Shown: positions 1 through 12,189, counted from the first letter of the stretch. The stretch is 64,000 nt of DNA from Corbicula japonica (GCA_038501625.1 JAZAYU010000726.1:1-64000), one strand, 5' to 3'. Notes: generated by a model from the sequence alone, not told the origin. Numbers and translations: made by a program.

Positions 1-174
1 AATATTTCTATATGTTAAAGCATAAAATAAAGACTTGATTTAAGACTGTTATAAGTGGCATATTGTTTAAGTGATATTTTATAGCTGGAGTTTATTGTGT
101 CTTTGAAAATAGTGTATAAATTTAAAGATGAGAAAGTGATAATGTTTTTTTAAAAAGTGGATGCCTTAAGCTCC

Positions 175-890
175 AATTTCTGTCAAAAAGCTTTATAGAG
201 TTATGGGACAAGGTCGCATTTTGATCCTTAATATTTATGAGAAGTTTCAAACTAATATCTGAGTTAGTTTTGGAGATAGGGACTTACATGCAAAACTTTA
301 ACCAAGATTTTGTAAGTCCAAAAAAGGGGCATAATTCTGCTAAAAATCTTGATAGAGTTATGGGACTTGTTGATACAAGCTTGCATTTTCATCCTGAATA
401 TTTGTGAGAAGTTTCAAACTGATATCTGAGTTAGTTTTAGAGAAAAGGACTTACATGCAAAATGACTTACATGCAAAACTTTAACCAAGATTTTCTATGT
501 CCAAAAGGGGATATAATTCTGTTATTAAGCTTCATAGAGTTATGGGACTTGTTGATACAAGCTTGCATTTTCACCCTTAATAGTTTTGAGAAGTTTCAAA
601 CTAATATGTGAGTTAGTTTTGGAGATAAGGACATACATGCAAAACTTCAACCAAGATTTTCTAAGTCCGAAAAAGGGGGCATAATTCTATCCAGTTACAT
701 GTATGGGACCTGTTGATGACAGCTGGCATTTTCATCCGAAGTATTTGTGTGAAGTTTCATACATATCTTTGTTAGTTTTGGAGATATGTACTTACATGCA
801 AAACTTTAACCAATAGCGTGACGCTGACAGCAAGGCCGACACCAGGGTGATTACAATAGCTCAGACTATTCTTTAAATAGTCGAGCTAAA
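175..890. repeat. Tandem array, ~165-180 bp monomer, with terminal hairpin
   Basis: About four diverged monomers. Each carries 'gagttatggga', 'gaagtttcaaact' and 'ttagttttggagata', the last recurring near 260, 430, 610 and 770. The array ends in a GACGCTGACAGC-type stretch and a hairpin at 858-887 (arms agctcagactatt / aatagtcgagct). Tandem core plus terminal hairpin resembles the bivalve pearl-like elements. Non-coding. Confidence 0.7.
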
Positions 891-1870
891 AACTGAAAAT
901 GTTTAAAGAAATCAAACTACTCACCCAAAAGCAAACAATGTCTGTTCTTGACTTATACATGTAAGTCTACCCAATTTTCCCTCTAAGTGTAAGAACCTTC
1001 TTTGGTGGTCTTTCGTTTCCTTCAGTTTCTGAAAGCACCATCTGTACAAATGTCCATGAGTTTTGACACTTTCCTGGATCAGAAATAATAATAAAATCTT
1101 ACAAGAGCTGTCAGAGGGACTATTTTAAGAGCTTTATAGTAAAATACAAGCACTAAGTTAAAAGAGGAAATAATTCAACTACATCATAGAGTTGTGGGTC
1201 TTTGCAAGTGAGCTTATTTCAATGAGACCATCATCATCCAAGTGTTTTGAGATCACTAGGTCAAAGGTCAAGGTCACTATGACCTTAATTACAAAAGATA
1301 AACTGCTTATAAAATGAAAATCACTGGGCCTAGGATACTGAAACTTCGTATGTGAATGCATCTAATCGAGATCCACAATCTCCGCCTAATTTAAAATGAA
1401 AATGACTGAGCCTAGGATATTGAAACTTCGTATGTGAATGCATCTAATCAAGATCCAAAACCTCAACCTAATTTAACCTTGCCAAAAAAATGAAAGCCAT
1501 TCCGCCATTTATACTGTCAAATAAGCACCTTGTATTTTAAACGCTACCAGGGCATTTGTCATCTTACAGTGACATTTCTTGTATTTAAGTCTAAGAGGTG
1601 GATAGTTCAGTCAAAATATAAAATAGAGTTATGGGTCTTTGGAAGTGAGCTGACATATATGTGAAGTTTCAAAAGAATATCTTTGGTGATTTTGTAGTTA
1701 AACAGAGGAGAAAACCTTAATTTTGAATAATTTGTTTGGAAAACCTTAACCTGGAATTATTCTAAGTTCAAAGGGGGATAATTCAGTCACATTGTAAGAT
1801 TCAGTTAGTGTGCCAATACTTTTACCCCCAAAAAGGTTTGTGAAGTTTCAAATGAATATTGATTTGATTG
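891..1870. repeat. Degenerate low-copy repeats, no gene seen
   Basis: Holds a direct duplication of about 65 bp (near 1311-1375 and 1392-1456, sharing 'cctaggatactgaaacttcg' with few changes). It also has two copies of a 'gagttgtgggtctttgcaag'-like word near 1190 and 1625. No open frame longer than about 60 codons looks coding. Probably old relatives of the preceding array. Confidence 0.45.
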
Positions 1871-2102
1871 TTTAACACCCATATATCAACAATTTTTCAG
1901 TTATAAGGCGGGTAGTTTCCTGACCATCTTTCCTGGGACATACCAGTACTAGATTCCGGTCCTCCTACACAAACTACCAAGCGTTCCCACATGAAGAGTC
2001 AAATGAAGATCTTGAGTGGTTTTGGAGATAAACTTTGCATGCAAAACCTTGAAAATCATTACCTGGGATTTCTTATTCCAAAAGGGTAATAATTCAGCCT
2101 AC

Positions 2103-2292
2103 CTGGGTATTCAATATTAAACACGTAATATGCGCAGAGTGCGTAAAATAATCCCTCTTTCAGATCTCTGACTGTATTCACAACTTCTCCTTCTGTAACA
2201 ATGTATACAGCTGTTGGTTTCAAGGCAGAGCCTATCACAGCGACGTAGGGAGTTCTTGGCCCTTTGCAAACTGTTTCTAGAGAAGAATCTTC
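2103..2292 (-). CDS. Internal exon of SAMD3-like transposon-associated gene
   Basis: A 190-bp exon read leftwards. It has a strong acceptor (polypyrimidine tract then ttttttgcag) and a donor cccag|gtaggc. It encodes EDSSLETVCKGPRTPYVAVI, followed by a hydrophobic and acidic stretch ending FNIEYPG. Its phase (0 at entry) matches the end of the exon at 3180-4370, so the two can be joined. The content resembles the C-terminal part of proteins annotated in molluscs and fish as SAMD3-like; that is a family impression from motifs, with no alignment behind it. A further exon should lie at lower coordinates, possibly outside the window. No catalytic residues recognised. Confidence 0.5.
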
Positions 2293-2299
2293 CTGCAAA

Positions 2300-3179
2300 A
2301 AACAATAATTTGAATAAGCATTATCTTAAAAATAGTCAACAGATAAGACAGCATGCTTGACTTTTCTCAGTGATTGACTCTTAAATAAGAGCTTTGTCCA
2401 ATATTAAATGCATTTGACTGACTTTATTTAACCAAAATTTCTAAGTGAAGAAGGAGCATAACTCCATCAAAGTTCAAATCAGAGTTAAAGACAGCAAGGC
2501 CAGGAAGTGCAGCAAGTTCAGTAAGCACAGTAAGTTCAACAATCCTAGGAGGTCCAGTAAACATACATGTAGACTATTAAAGAGATTCCACTTGGTGCTG
2601 CAAGCCAAGTAAGGGCAATTATTTCAAAACATTAGAACAGGGTTCGAAAAAAACGGTAGTCCGTTAGCCCGAGACTAGTTGTTTTAAGCTCGGACTAGTA
2701 CAGTCAACAAAATTGCTAGTCCTGCAGACTAGTGGTTATAAACCTAACAACTGAAAATTAAACTATTTTAAGTTTTGCACCAAATCCTTTTTTGCCCGCA
2801 TGAATTACGTCATAAATCAGAACAGGAATTTCCTAAGCAAGCGTTCGCATGTATCTTTGTTCATACTCAATTTAATTTGATCATTTTCTTTTATTTAAAG
2901 CGAAGTGATTTTGACAAATTTTGGTAGATATTTCCTAAGGCAAATGTTCAAAACACAACATTTTGGGATGGACGGATTGACGTATGGACGGACAACCCAG
3001 TAACTTAAGAAAGGCTGCACAACAACACATGCTCATGAACATTCCTGTGAAGTTTCATTACTGTAGGTTAAATACCTTTATCGTAACATGCAACCATAGT
3101 TGAAAATTGTGACTTTTTTACTAAGTCAAAGGCGATAACTCTAATAAATCTGAACTGATCAATAAAAAACTATATTTAC
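2300..3179. other. Intron/intergenic, no gene seen
   Basis: Lies between two minus-strand exons. Contains a 'cagggttcgaaaaaaacgg' start near 2640 followed by repeated 'ctagtc' words (2660-2735), like a worn transposon end, and a short GGACGGA-rich patch near 2968-2992. Nothing else supported. Confidence 0.4.
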
Positions 3180-4370
3180 TGCGTAACAGTTGATAAACAT
3201 CTTGTTTTCATCTCCCAGCAGTTCAGGAAGTAATACCAGAGAGGTCAGGCACTGAAAATTTCCAAACTCTGCTGGTGTAATTTCAGTTTGTCCATCAATT
3301 TCATCATCCATATATTTTAATGCCTCGTGGCATGCACTTCCTTTTTTCTTTCTAGCTACCTCAATAAGTCCCCCCGAGTACCTAACACAATTTTTGAGGA
3401 AGCTTTTCAAGCAGTCAGTTTCTTTAGGTTCTAATCTGGACATTTCTTCCTTCATAACATCACACAACTTCAGAGCAGGGTATTCCGCAATCACTGAAGA
3501 AACTGGTGGGCACTCATTTATAAATCGTCTTCTGTAGCCAAATGTTTTAGCCATCAGTTCTTGAATGAGTTCCATATCTCTCTGAGGGTTTTTCATTTCC
3601 TTTTTCATATTTTCAACATGCGTTTTACATGAAGTGTTATCCTCTCCCGGAGGGTGTCCTGCTAAGCAATTTTTCCCTTTTGGAGTAATCCTTTTCCTCT
3701 TACCGGTATCAGTATCTTGCCTGTTCTCTGAATTTTTTCTTTTATGCCATACCACAGAAGGATCATTTATTTCTCTCCTGGCATTTTTTAGTTTATCTCT
3801 TATGATTTGAATCCAGCCATCGTAACCATTTCCCAGCTTTTCAGTTAAGTATGGATGCGTATCTATTAGGCACTTTGCAACAGACATAATTTCAACTGTT
3901 TTTGGGTAATATGTGTATTTAAAAATCTCATCCACTAGTATTTGAAGAAGTTCATGTTTATTTGACCAATTAAGCTGTTTCTCTTCTTTGAGATTTCTCT
4001 CCAACATTTTAGAATACTTATGCGTTGGGATTAAAAACTGTTTAGGCGAAATGTTTGACTGAGTATGTATGATACTGCTGCTACAATTCGAACCAGAAGC
4101 AGATGCACAATCAGAAGCACTGTCTGAACAAACTGTATCATTGACTTCACATTTCAGTTTTTCATGTGTTACAAGAACTTCTACTTCCGAGTCAGATATG
4201 TCTATATAATCATCCCATTCTTTTTGATACCGCTGTAATTTGATTTCTTTACCGTTAGATATGCCAAAAACTTTCCTTATCTTATCTTTCAGTGTTCCTT
4301 CCCCTGAGAATTTGACCACTTTTGATGATGTTTTATATTTGACTAAGAACTCTCTAGTTTCTACATCCAT
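3180..4370 (-). CDS. SAMD3-like / transposon-associated protein exon
   Basis: Large minus-strand exon of 397 codons. It begins exactly at an acceptor (ccctttttttgcag|ATGGATG), so the ATG at 4370 is the likely first coding codon. It ends at a GCA|GTAAAT donor and is phase 0 to the next exon at 2292. The first 55 residues (FLVKYKTSSKVVKFSGEG...) look like a PB1/ubiquitin-like fold. A Ser/Cys-rich linker follows, then a basic segment (YYPKTVEIMSVAKCLIDTHP, GYDGWIQIIRDKLKNARREI) typical of proteins annotated as sterile-alpha-motif-domain 3-like in molluscs and fish. The SAM domain itself is not obvious. Such genes commonly accompany the transposase found just upstream on the same strand. Role unknown; nucleic-acid binding is only a guess from the basic segment. 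Confidence 0.6.
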
Positions 4371-4439
4371 CTGCAAAAAAGGGAGAAATATTTTATAATG
4401 TTTATTTTTTATAATTTAGCACAGCTATAGTACTCATTC

Positions 4440-5120
4440 ATAGAACAGAACATTTTGTTTGCAAATAAAAGACCTGTTCGGGTCAATGTTACCATGACCT
4501 TTGACTGACTGACCTCAAAATCGCACCTGACCTGTGTTTGATATTATATATCAGCACATCATATTTGAAATTAATCCATGAAGCCCTTCAAAAGTTACTG
4601 AATGGAAATGAAACACATTTATGCAAAGTCACATGAATGACAAAGATACAGAACGGACATGACCATCATTGCATTATCTTGTTATCACAATTATGCCAAG
4701 TTATTTTAAAATCCATCCATAAATGAAAAACACCAGACACGACCATCACTGCATTATCTTGAAAAATGATATTTGAAGTCTAAGTGTGACCTTGACTTTT
4801 GAGCTACAGATCAAGGTCTTGTGCATGACATATTGTCATAATGTGCCACACATCTATGCCAAGTTATTTTTAAATCCATCCATAAATGACAAAGATACAG
4901 AGCGGACATGACAATCGCTGCAATATCTTGGAAAATGACCTTTTATTCTAAGTGTTACCTTGACCTTTGAGCTACAGACCAAGGTCTTGCGCATGACACG
5001 TCGTGTTACTGAGTCACACATTTATGACGTCCACCTTAATACAATAACAAAGTTATTCATGCGGACAGACAGAAGGACGGTTCAAAAAATGTATGCCACC
5101 CTTTGGGGGCATAAAAAACT
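4440..5120. repeat. Pearl-like tandem element with GGGGCAT terminus
   Basis: Three or four diverged monomers share 'tgaccttgacctttgagcta', 'caaggtcttg.gcatgac' and 'ccatccataaatgacaaaga'. They end in a GCGGACAGACAGAAGGACGG tract and a hairpin-like terminus 'gccaccctttgggggcataaaa'. This is the usual end of one class of bivalve tandem elements. It sits just upstream of the SAMD3-like exon. No coding potential. Confidence 0.65.
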
Positions 5121-5302
5121 TGTCGTCTGCTAATAATGTTGTCTGCTTTTAGTTTTCTTCAGGGTTTCATACAGCCAGACAGGCAAAAACTAAATTTTCA
5201 AGCACTCCCACTGTCAAGTTAGAATCTACAAAAAACATATTTATACATTTGTATAAAAAATGTAAAACAAAGTCCGCTACCAGAAAATTATATATAGAAA
5301 TT

Positions 5303-5381
5303 AAAACTGATGAAATAGCTCGTTAAATTAATAAAAAATATGTTTTTTGTTTTAATTCAACGACCTGTCTCATCAGTTTTT
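5303..5381. repeat. Foldback hairpin (MITE-like)
   Basis: Imperfect inverted repeat: 'aaaactgatgaaatagctcg' at the left pairs with the complement of 'gacctgtctcatcagtttt' at the right, around an AT-rich loop. Flanking 'catttgtata' / 'tacatttgta' words suggest that the pairing extends outward. The rest of 5,121-5,824 shows no gene. Confidence 0.5.
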
Positions 5382-5824
5382 ATGTCATACATTTGTATGT
5401 AATTATATAGGTCAGATTTTTCAGGTGTGAAACGATGTTATTTTAATTCATTTTCTGTGTCTCAAAACCCATAATTGATGTATACGGTACTCAACTAAGG
5501 TCTAATTTCATGTGTAGATTGCCCACCAAAGTCAAATTGACTGATAAAACTTTCACAAGGTGTCACTTGTCTGTGCATACAGTACACATGATTTCTATGC
5601 TAACCATCTGTGATACTTCCATGGCCTAAAGTGATTGAAAGAGTTAAGAATGCTTCTTCTTTTAAATGAAGGGTGATAAAAAATGGCAAAGAACCACTCA
5701 ATGTTATGAAATCTAAGAGCATGTTAAGTTCTGGTTAGCTAATAATTTCAGCAAATATTAATGAAACTTTACAATTGTAAGATCTGTACAATTAAATGTC
5801 AATGTGTACCTTCAAGATTTTCAG

Positions 5825-8034
5825 TCACAATTCCTGGGCCTGACAGAAGTGCTTCATCACAACAAACTGCTTGTTTTCAACACTGTATGCATCTAAAGGA
5901 ATGGGATCAACCAAATCAGTTGGAAACTGTGCAGCAGTTTCTGTCATTTCAATCAATTCGAATGCTCTAAGGTGTTGATCAAGAATGGCTCTGAATTCCT
6001 TTCCAACAAATACAATTGTGTCATTTTTTACCAAAATTAGCAAAACTTTTGTCATGATCATTCCATCTTCAAAAAATCCAGTGACCAAGAAGCACTTTGT
6101 AAAGTATGTGATACCTTTAAAAGTAACCTTTTTCACAGAAACATACTGATTTATGTCGAGTCCTCTCCGCCTTAATACTTCACACCCTATAATGAAATCC
6201 TGACCTGTTATCATTTTGTAAGTAGAAATTTCTATCTTATTAGATCTATACCCTCTATCAGTGCTATTCACATATGCCTGTAAATTCTGATGTCTCTCTG
6301 CCAGTGTCCTGCACAGATTTTTATAGTTTCCTAGACGCATTGAAACCTGTTTAAAGTAACTATGTTTGGCTTCAAAACGCATGCACCAACAACTGCGAAG
6401 GGGTCCAAACTGCAGCATCATATCAGCATAATGAGTAAGAAAATGGTGTTTTGGAGATAACCTTGTATCTGGGAATTCTTCTTTAAATAACAAATGGTGA
6501 TCAGCAACAAGTGTGTGCAGATAAGGGCAGAGTCTCTCCTTTATCACAGGACTCATTGCTATTTCTACTATATCTTTCAGAATCAATAGGATCTCCCATA
6601 TTCGATTGCCTTTTGGTATTAAATGACCTATCATTAATGGCAAGAGACGAAGCAGAGTCCACATCTGAGCAGCACTCTGTGACGTAATACTTGCTAAGTT
6701 CCTAGGTTCAGCAGGTTTGCTTGTAATATCACACTGTCCATAGTGGAAAATTCTAATCTTGGAGATTACTTCCTTCTCTGTTATAACTGAATCAGAAACA
6801 AGCTGTTTCAACACAATTGTTATCTCTTTCTTCACACAACCTTCCAATAAATCATGCATTACATCTGGAGGAAGACCTCTTGTTATGTGAAAGTACTTCA
6901 ACTCATTTAAAATACTGTCTTTTTTTAATCCGTATACTGAAATCAGGGATTGATCTTTCTCTATTTCACCCAAATGATACTTATATGTTGTTTCGTTTCG
7001 CTCTTGGAACTGCACTGGATCAAATTTATATTGGATTTCCTCAGAAGTTGCCATACAGAAGCGACAAATACGAAGTGTGTTATTTCCAAAGCTTTCCATA
7101 AAGCCTCCTATTTGGTGACTTCCTAGATTGTCAGCACATATATAAGCAACAGTGCCTTTCAGATTTGTCTTTAGTTCTTCAACAAATACACCTTCAGTTT
7201 CCAGAACTTTTAAGTCAAATATCAAGGGTTCTAAACATTTATTGAGTCCAAATTCTTTGACATCAATAACAGGGCAAAGCAGAAGTAACTGAATAGATTT
7301 CAGGTCAGACCTTTCAAATGCATTAATATTAGCTAATGCCATATATACAGCAGCCAGTTTCTGCTTTCCCTTTTTTGAGCCAAGTGGATTCACTACTTCA
7401 AACTCATCAAAATAAAGAACTACCTGTAATGCACAAGCATTGGATCTAAAAAATTCACTTTCTTTATAAAGAAGCCCATCAGAAAACTCCTGTAATGCGT
7501 CTGAAGTAACTGGGTTTCCCCTTATGATTACAGAAAGAATTTCATTTGACTTTAGCATGCATTGTAATGTTTGCAAGACAGGCACATATTGGTATGACTT
7601 TCTCTTATGGTGAGAATTCATACCTAAATCAATTGTGATTGGCTTTACATATGGAAAATGATTCATCACATATTGTTTTCTTTTGTAACTTGAGTCAATT
7701 GCTTCAACTGATGACATAAAAATGTTGTTCTGTAGCTGATTTACAATTAATTCTTGAATTTCAACATTCACACATTTTTCCTTTAATAAAGCTAAAATTG
7801 AATCCTTTGAATATTCACATGTAAGAGACATAACTGTCTTCATTTCATCCAGAATTTTGTCCATGGTAGAAATTGGCAGTCTTTCTAATTCTTGGAGACT
7901 TATCAAACCACTTACTATATTTCTGACAAAAGTATCTTTAAAATGACCTTCACCAAGTACATAATGGTCATCCTCGGGCATCGACTCTGATGCTCTTTGT
8001 CTTTCAGCTTCTGCTACTGCACTTTCAAACTCGA
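5825..8034 (-). CDS. TNP2/CACTA-like (or KDZ-related) transposase exon
   Basis: Open for about 735 codons on the minus strand. An acceptor (tttattctag|TCGAG) at 8034 gives the probable exon start. Candidate acidic catalytic positions are VVLYFDEFEVVNP, then AYICADNLGSHQIGGF, then RGLPPDVMHDLLEGC. A CxxC pair (RICRFCMA) precedes the P-D-x-MH motif. The CxxC and D-x-MH layout is shared with the second transposase at 17,423-18,920, which supports a TNP2-type fold. KDZ is an alternative superfamily label. The protein would cut and join transposon ends. A zinc-finger exon lies upstream (10,081-10,516) and a SAMD3-like unit downstream, all on one strand. The frame has no internal stop or frameshift, so the copy may be recent or selected. 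The 3' boundary is uncertain: TGA at 5825, or a donor near 5809 (gaag|gtacac). Confidence 0.75.
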
Positions 8035-8113
8035 CTAGAATAAATTTCCACACAGGTGTAATTCAAATTATTCATGATGGAAAATAAACAGTTAATTACT
8101 TTAACTTCCTTAA

Positions 8114-8541
8114 AGCTACTCGTTCACATTTTATACCTAAAATATTTTTTAAGTATAATTTTGTATGTTATTCAATATTTATGATTATAACTGTCAAATC
8201 ATTCTAACATTTTACCGAAAACACAAAGGAATGGTTGATTTAATTTCACTTTCAATAGTCATCGATTAAACTGAAACGGTATCCCTCGGATATAAATAGA
8301 CGGAATTCCCACTACACGCGCGCCGTGTAAAGGATGACATATATAGTTTATATTTAAAAATAGAATCTATAGCGTATCATACGGTATAGAAAATGACTTG
8401 TAAAACAGATTTGTAATTTATTCTTGAGCAAAGATTTTATGGAAGACAGTGGGTCGGTTTTATTGGTCAAAGTTAAAAAACATAGATTTGGAATCAATTT
8501 ATTTTTCAATTTACCTGTCCGGCAACTGTGAACGAGCAGCT
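8114..8541. mobile_element. MITE with TTAA target duplication
   Basis: Inverted termini AGCTACTCGTTCACA (left) and TGTGAACGAGCAGCT (right) differ at one position. They are flanked by TTAA at 8110-8113 and 8542-8545. Length is 428 bp with no ORF. TTAA duplication is the mark of piggyBac-type insertion (family knowledge); the terminal bases are not typical piggyBac. Confidence 0.7.
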
Positions 8542-8551
8542 TTAAGACACT

Positions 8552-8924
8552 AAGGCCAGAGTTTTTTATTTATTTGTTTAACAGGATTTCTTTTCTGAAA
8601 ATTTGGTTAGGAGGAGGAAATAAAAATAAAAGCCAAAAAATGTTGGGTAGGGAAAATAAAATTTCTGGGAGGAAATTTTTTTTTATTTTTTAAACTTTTC
8701 TTAAAATTCCAGACTAAACATATGCCTGCTCTTGCAAAAATATTGATTTGTGAGAAATACATTAAGGTTACAGCATACTAATTTTATTTTGATGAATGGC
8801 TCTTGACTGGAAACGGAGGAAAAAATAAAAATAAAATTTTATTTTTCACTTTTATTTTTATTTCACTTTTGGGGAAATTGGATAAGGAGGACCCATTAAA
8901 CAAATAAATAAAAAACTCTGGCCT
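8552..8924. mobile_element. hAT-like MITE, 8-bp target duplication
   Basis: Inverted termini AGGCCAGAGTTTTTTATTTA and its complement, with the duplication AAGACACT at 8544-8551 and 8925-8932. The 373-bp interior is rich in 'aaataaaaataaaa' words. An 8-bp duplication fits hAT-type transposition. It landed at the very edge of the preceding MITE: its target overlaps that element's right TTAA. Confidence 0.75.
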
Positions 8925-8999
8925 AAGACACTGCTTGCCAATAGCCTTATTTAATTAACTGAAGTTTATAAATGTACATCAAGAAAGCAACATTGTAAC

Positions 9000-10008
9000 G
9001 GTCACACGTTTAACTGCAATCAGTCGCATAACCGAAATACACCCAAATCGGCTTAGTATAACCGGAATTGGCTCAGATAGTGTGTATTATACAACTTTTT
9101 CGAGAAGAAATAATGATTATCAAAAGATTATAGAATCAATGGTTGATTATGACATAGTTGATGAAAATATAAAAGCGATCTAGGTCATTGAAAATGAAAC
9201 AAATTTACGATGTGTAATTACCGAGCGTTCTTTCAGCACATTTAATGTTTATGAGAATCGGTTAGTTCAGCCTTTATTTCAGTTCAATTTATTAATTTCT
9301 CAAATTTAAGTTATTATTTGTTTCATGTATTAAATGTGATCAATGCTTCAACTGAAATAAGAACAGACAATCTTTCTCAAATGCAGGGAATATTTTGATA
9401 TACATGAAGTAGACGCTCATATCTAGTTTCGGAATATATAGCGTTTCTGGAAAGTACATCATCGCATATATCGTAACTATCTAATATATTTTAAATTTTT
9501 ATGTCAGTTTGTTGTTAAAAGGTTTAGAAATTAAAAATATTATTTGAATTTTGTCGGCTAAACACATGCAATATTATCACCTTCCATCGAATTAGCAAGT
9601 TTTCTTATTTGAAGAACCCGCTAGATGACACCACATTCTCATAATTAAATTTATCCTTTTAAAAGACCGTTTGTTTTACACATACTACGATAATCAAAGA
9701 AATTATGCTAATTGTTGTTTGTTCACACTGATTATTCAAATTTAGTCCAAAAAACGTACTTAAGTCCATTTTCTGATCAGGCATCCAAGGAGCGGATGTG
9801 GTCCAGTGGTAACGTGCTGGACTGGTAAACCAGGGGTCCCCGAGTTCGATCCCCCTTTCCTCCACTAACATTACTAATAGTCTTTCGAATGAGACTTGAA
9901 AGGGAGGTCCCATGTATCAGTGCTATACACACTGAGCTGATTCCGGTTATACTAGTCCGATTGTGGTGTATTTCGGTTATGCGGCCGATTCCGGTTAAAC
10001 ATGTGACC
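9000..10008. mobile_element. ~1 kb element with ~75-bp imperfect inverted repeats
   Basis: The left end (9000-9076) and the complement of the right end (about 9935-10008) share 'gcataaccgaaatacacc', 'gtataaccggaat' and 'tcaca.gtttaac'. No transposase is visible inside. A tRNA-like segment (9789-9863) lies near the right end. No clear target duplication. It sits in the presumed intron between the zinc-finger exon and the transposase exon. Confidence 0.65.
9789..9863 (+). repeat. tRNA-derived SINE head
   Basis: Has an A-box-like TGGTCCAGTGG and a B-box GTTCGATCC about 45 bases apart. An anticodon-like arm (CTGGA, loop CTGGTAA, ACCAG) would read GGT. The acceptor and T stems do not pair well, so this is a tRNA-derived SINE and not a working tRNA gene. 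A similar tail ('gtgtatcagtgcta') recurs near 11,881. Confidence 0.5.
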
Positions 10009-10080
10009 CCTGAATTAAAGTACTTTTGGGAGTGCAGCACCTTAAGGAATTGTTAAAGTTCATTCAATACCCACACATAC

Positions 10081-10516
10081 CATAAATTTCCTTTAGATTA
10101 TCCAAAGATGCAGATCTATGACTGCGTGTTAGATGTGAAGTAAATGAATGTGCATTGTCATATTTTTTCTCACAAAATTTAAATGGACAGTCCACTTTGA
10201 TTCCATTACTAATATGAGAAATTATGTGGCTAGATAAAGACCTTTTAGTGTTTATTTTCTGTTCACAGTAAACACATTTTTTTCCATTTCTCCCATGAAA
10301 AACATTTTCTGTAGTGTTTGGGGCTTTATTCCATAAAGCATCCTGATGTTTTCTGTATATGTGGCTTGTAAATGAGGAGTACCTTCTAAATGTAACTTGG
10401 CACCTGTCTATCCCACAAGACAAAAAGAAGTTTGGATCACTTCGATGAAACACAGAAACATGTCTCAAAAACACACTTGCATTTACCACTTCTTTACTAC
10501 AAAAAGTACAGATCAT
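10081..10516 (-). CDS. C2H2 zinc-finger exon of the transposase gene
   Basis: Minus-strand exon, with ATG at 10516 (MICTFCSKEVV...) and donor TTTATG|GTATGT at 10081. Finger-like pairs are visible: CTFCSKEVVNASVFLRHVSV, then CQVTFRRYSSFTSHIYRKH, then CVYCEQKINTKRSLSSHIISH, then CPFKFCEKKYDNAHSFTSHL. Three or four C2H2-type fingers are plausible. The YSSFTSHIYRKH pattern is typical of N-terminal fingers linked to TNP2-like transposases in animals, so this is probably the first coding exon of the gene whose transposase exon begins at 8034. The intervening intron of about 2 kb is filled with MITEs. An upstream ATG at 10576 in the same frame would add a hydrophobic leader that looks unlike the family. 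Confidence 0.6.
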
Positions 10517-10806
10517 CGTTAACAATATAGTTATAAAAGCACATACAACACGGAAGAAACATAAAGAAATGTACATTTTGTTTTTCTTCTAATCCTCCAT
10601 CAGAAGCAATCGCCCAGTAACTTCAATGAGCGTCTCGTAACTCGGAATAAATTTACCCATGGGAACTTGCATTACCCGGGCATTGTAAACGTTACACTTT
10701 AATTAGAGTTTGTTTTGCTGGCGCTTAATTCCCATCAAAGTTAATTTCTTTGGCGACGATAAGTGATCTATAATCTAATATAAAAAGTAAAGTAAATGTA
10801 CTGTAC

Positions 10807-10974
10807 CTTGCACATTGCAGTGATTGTGAGAAACCATAACGCCATCATGTCTATCATCACAGTTAAGGGGCAGGGGATAGTTTCGCACTTTGGTCCCGGT
10901 CGATTTTCTAAGTATTTGGGGTAGCCGTGAATAAAATGCATTAAAATCATTGTTTGAATTAAAGATGACATATT
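10807..10974 (-). CDS. Candidate exon of unknown gene
   Basis: A 168-bp segment bounded by an acceptor-like ataaaag and a donor caag|gtacag. In the phase that is open throughout it encodes YVIFNSNNDFNAFYSRLPQI, then a segment ending CDDRHDGVMVSHNHCNVQ. The composition (Cys, His, Asn, few stops) looks coding, but the acceptor lacks a good pyrimidine tract. I do not recognise the protein. It lies just upstream of the zinc-finger exon on the same strand. Confidence 0.35.
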
Positions 10975-12180
10975 CTTTTATAATATTGTTTAGTATATGA
11001 AATGTGAAATCTGATCACAGTGGCTCAAATGCATTGATGCTAGCTTTGCATGTTCTGAGTTGAACAGTTGCCGGATGAAAACGCATTCGGCCGGGCTGAA
11101 TTTGAGAATAATTTGGGGGTGAGGTATTTCAATGTCAAATGCTGAAAAATCGAAACGGGTGGGAGACACTTTCCAGCTGCTTGGGAGATTAGGGACACAT
11201 AAAATATTAGCATGAAAGGGGTTTTATTTGAAAAGTCATTGCAGGAAATATTTTGCAGGTTCTCAAATATGTAGAATTTCGGCCAAATTTGCATTGGAAA
11301 ATCGGGACTTGGGGTGACTTTAAATGCCTGTGTAGATCAAATGACTGGTTCGGTGGAACAGTTGGTTGTGGTTTGTAAAAAGCTAGACCCCTGCAACACA
11401 GAAAGTACAACAACACACTTTTAGCTGTGCAAAGTTTTTATTTTCGGTCAATGTAAGCTTGCACGGGGTCCCAGACTCTGGCGGAAGCCTCGGAAACTGT
11501 CCCCTGCGCCCTTAAAGGCATAAAAACACTAAATATTTGTGGAGTTCCTTCCCCTTTCACTACGTTATCGGGACGTACTAAATTGCGTAGGATAGTACGC
11601 TATTTGTCTTCTTTATTCTATCGGAACAGCTCGACCAATTGATTCTAGCATGGTGTGGTTTACCCATATCCGATGCGTTCAGACTGACTTATAATTTGTC
11701 ATCCACTTACATTTTCTTGAAAAAAAATGTCATTGCTGCATAGATATCAAAACAAAAGTGGGGGTCATGTTTGATGTTTATATATACTATATACAGTCCC
11801 ACCAGAGAGAACAAATTATGGGGAACCTACTAGAGTTGTACTATTCCGGCTCCACGGTTAGAAACCCAGACAATCCTCGCGTGTATCAGTGCTACTATAT
11901 ACCGTGAGCACGTAAAAAACCAATAGGTCTATTCAATAAGAGTTAAGGACTGGTTTCCTTGTTACTGTTTCTTCTACACGCAGGCAGATAGATGCATTTG
12001 TCAGACACTTGTTAATAATTATGCTTATAGACAGTAACTTATTGTGTAATACATAATTATATTGTTTGCAACTTCCCATATCTGGAAAGGTACACTCTAA
12101 GTAGTTAGTAGTTAGTACATGATGGAAGTTCTTTGAACAGTGGCTTCAAATGGTTGTAACCCTAAATAGAAATTAAATAA
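10975..12180. other. No gene seen
   Basis: AT-rich unique-looking sequence. The only feature is a 'gtgtatcagtgctac' SINE-tail-like scrap near 11,881. Short frames here show no recognisable domain. Confidence 0.4.
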
Positions 12181-12189
12181 TCTAAAATA

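Noticed and set aside
9789..9863. Functional tRNA gene (GGT anticodon)
   Set aside because: T and acceptor stems do not pair; better as a SINE head.
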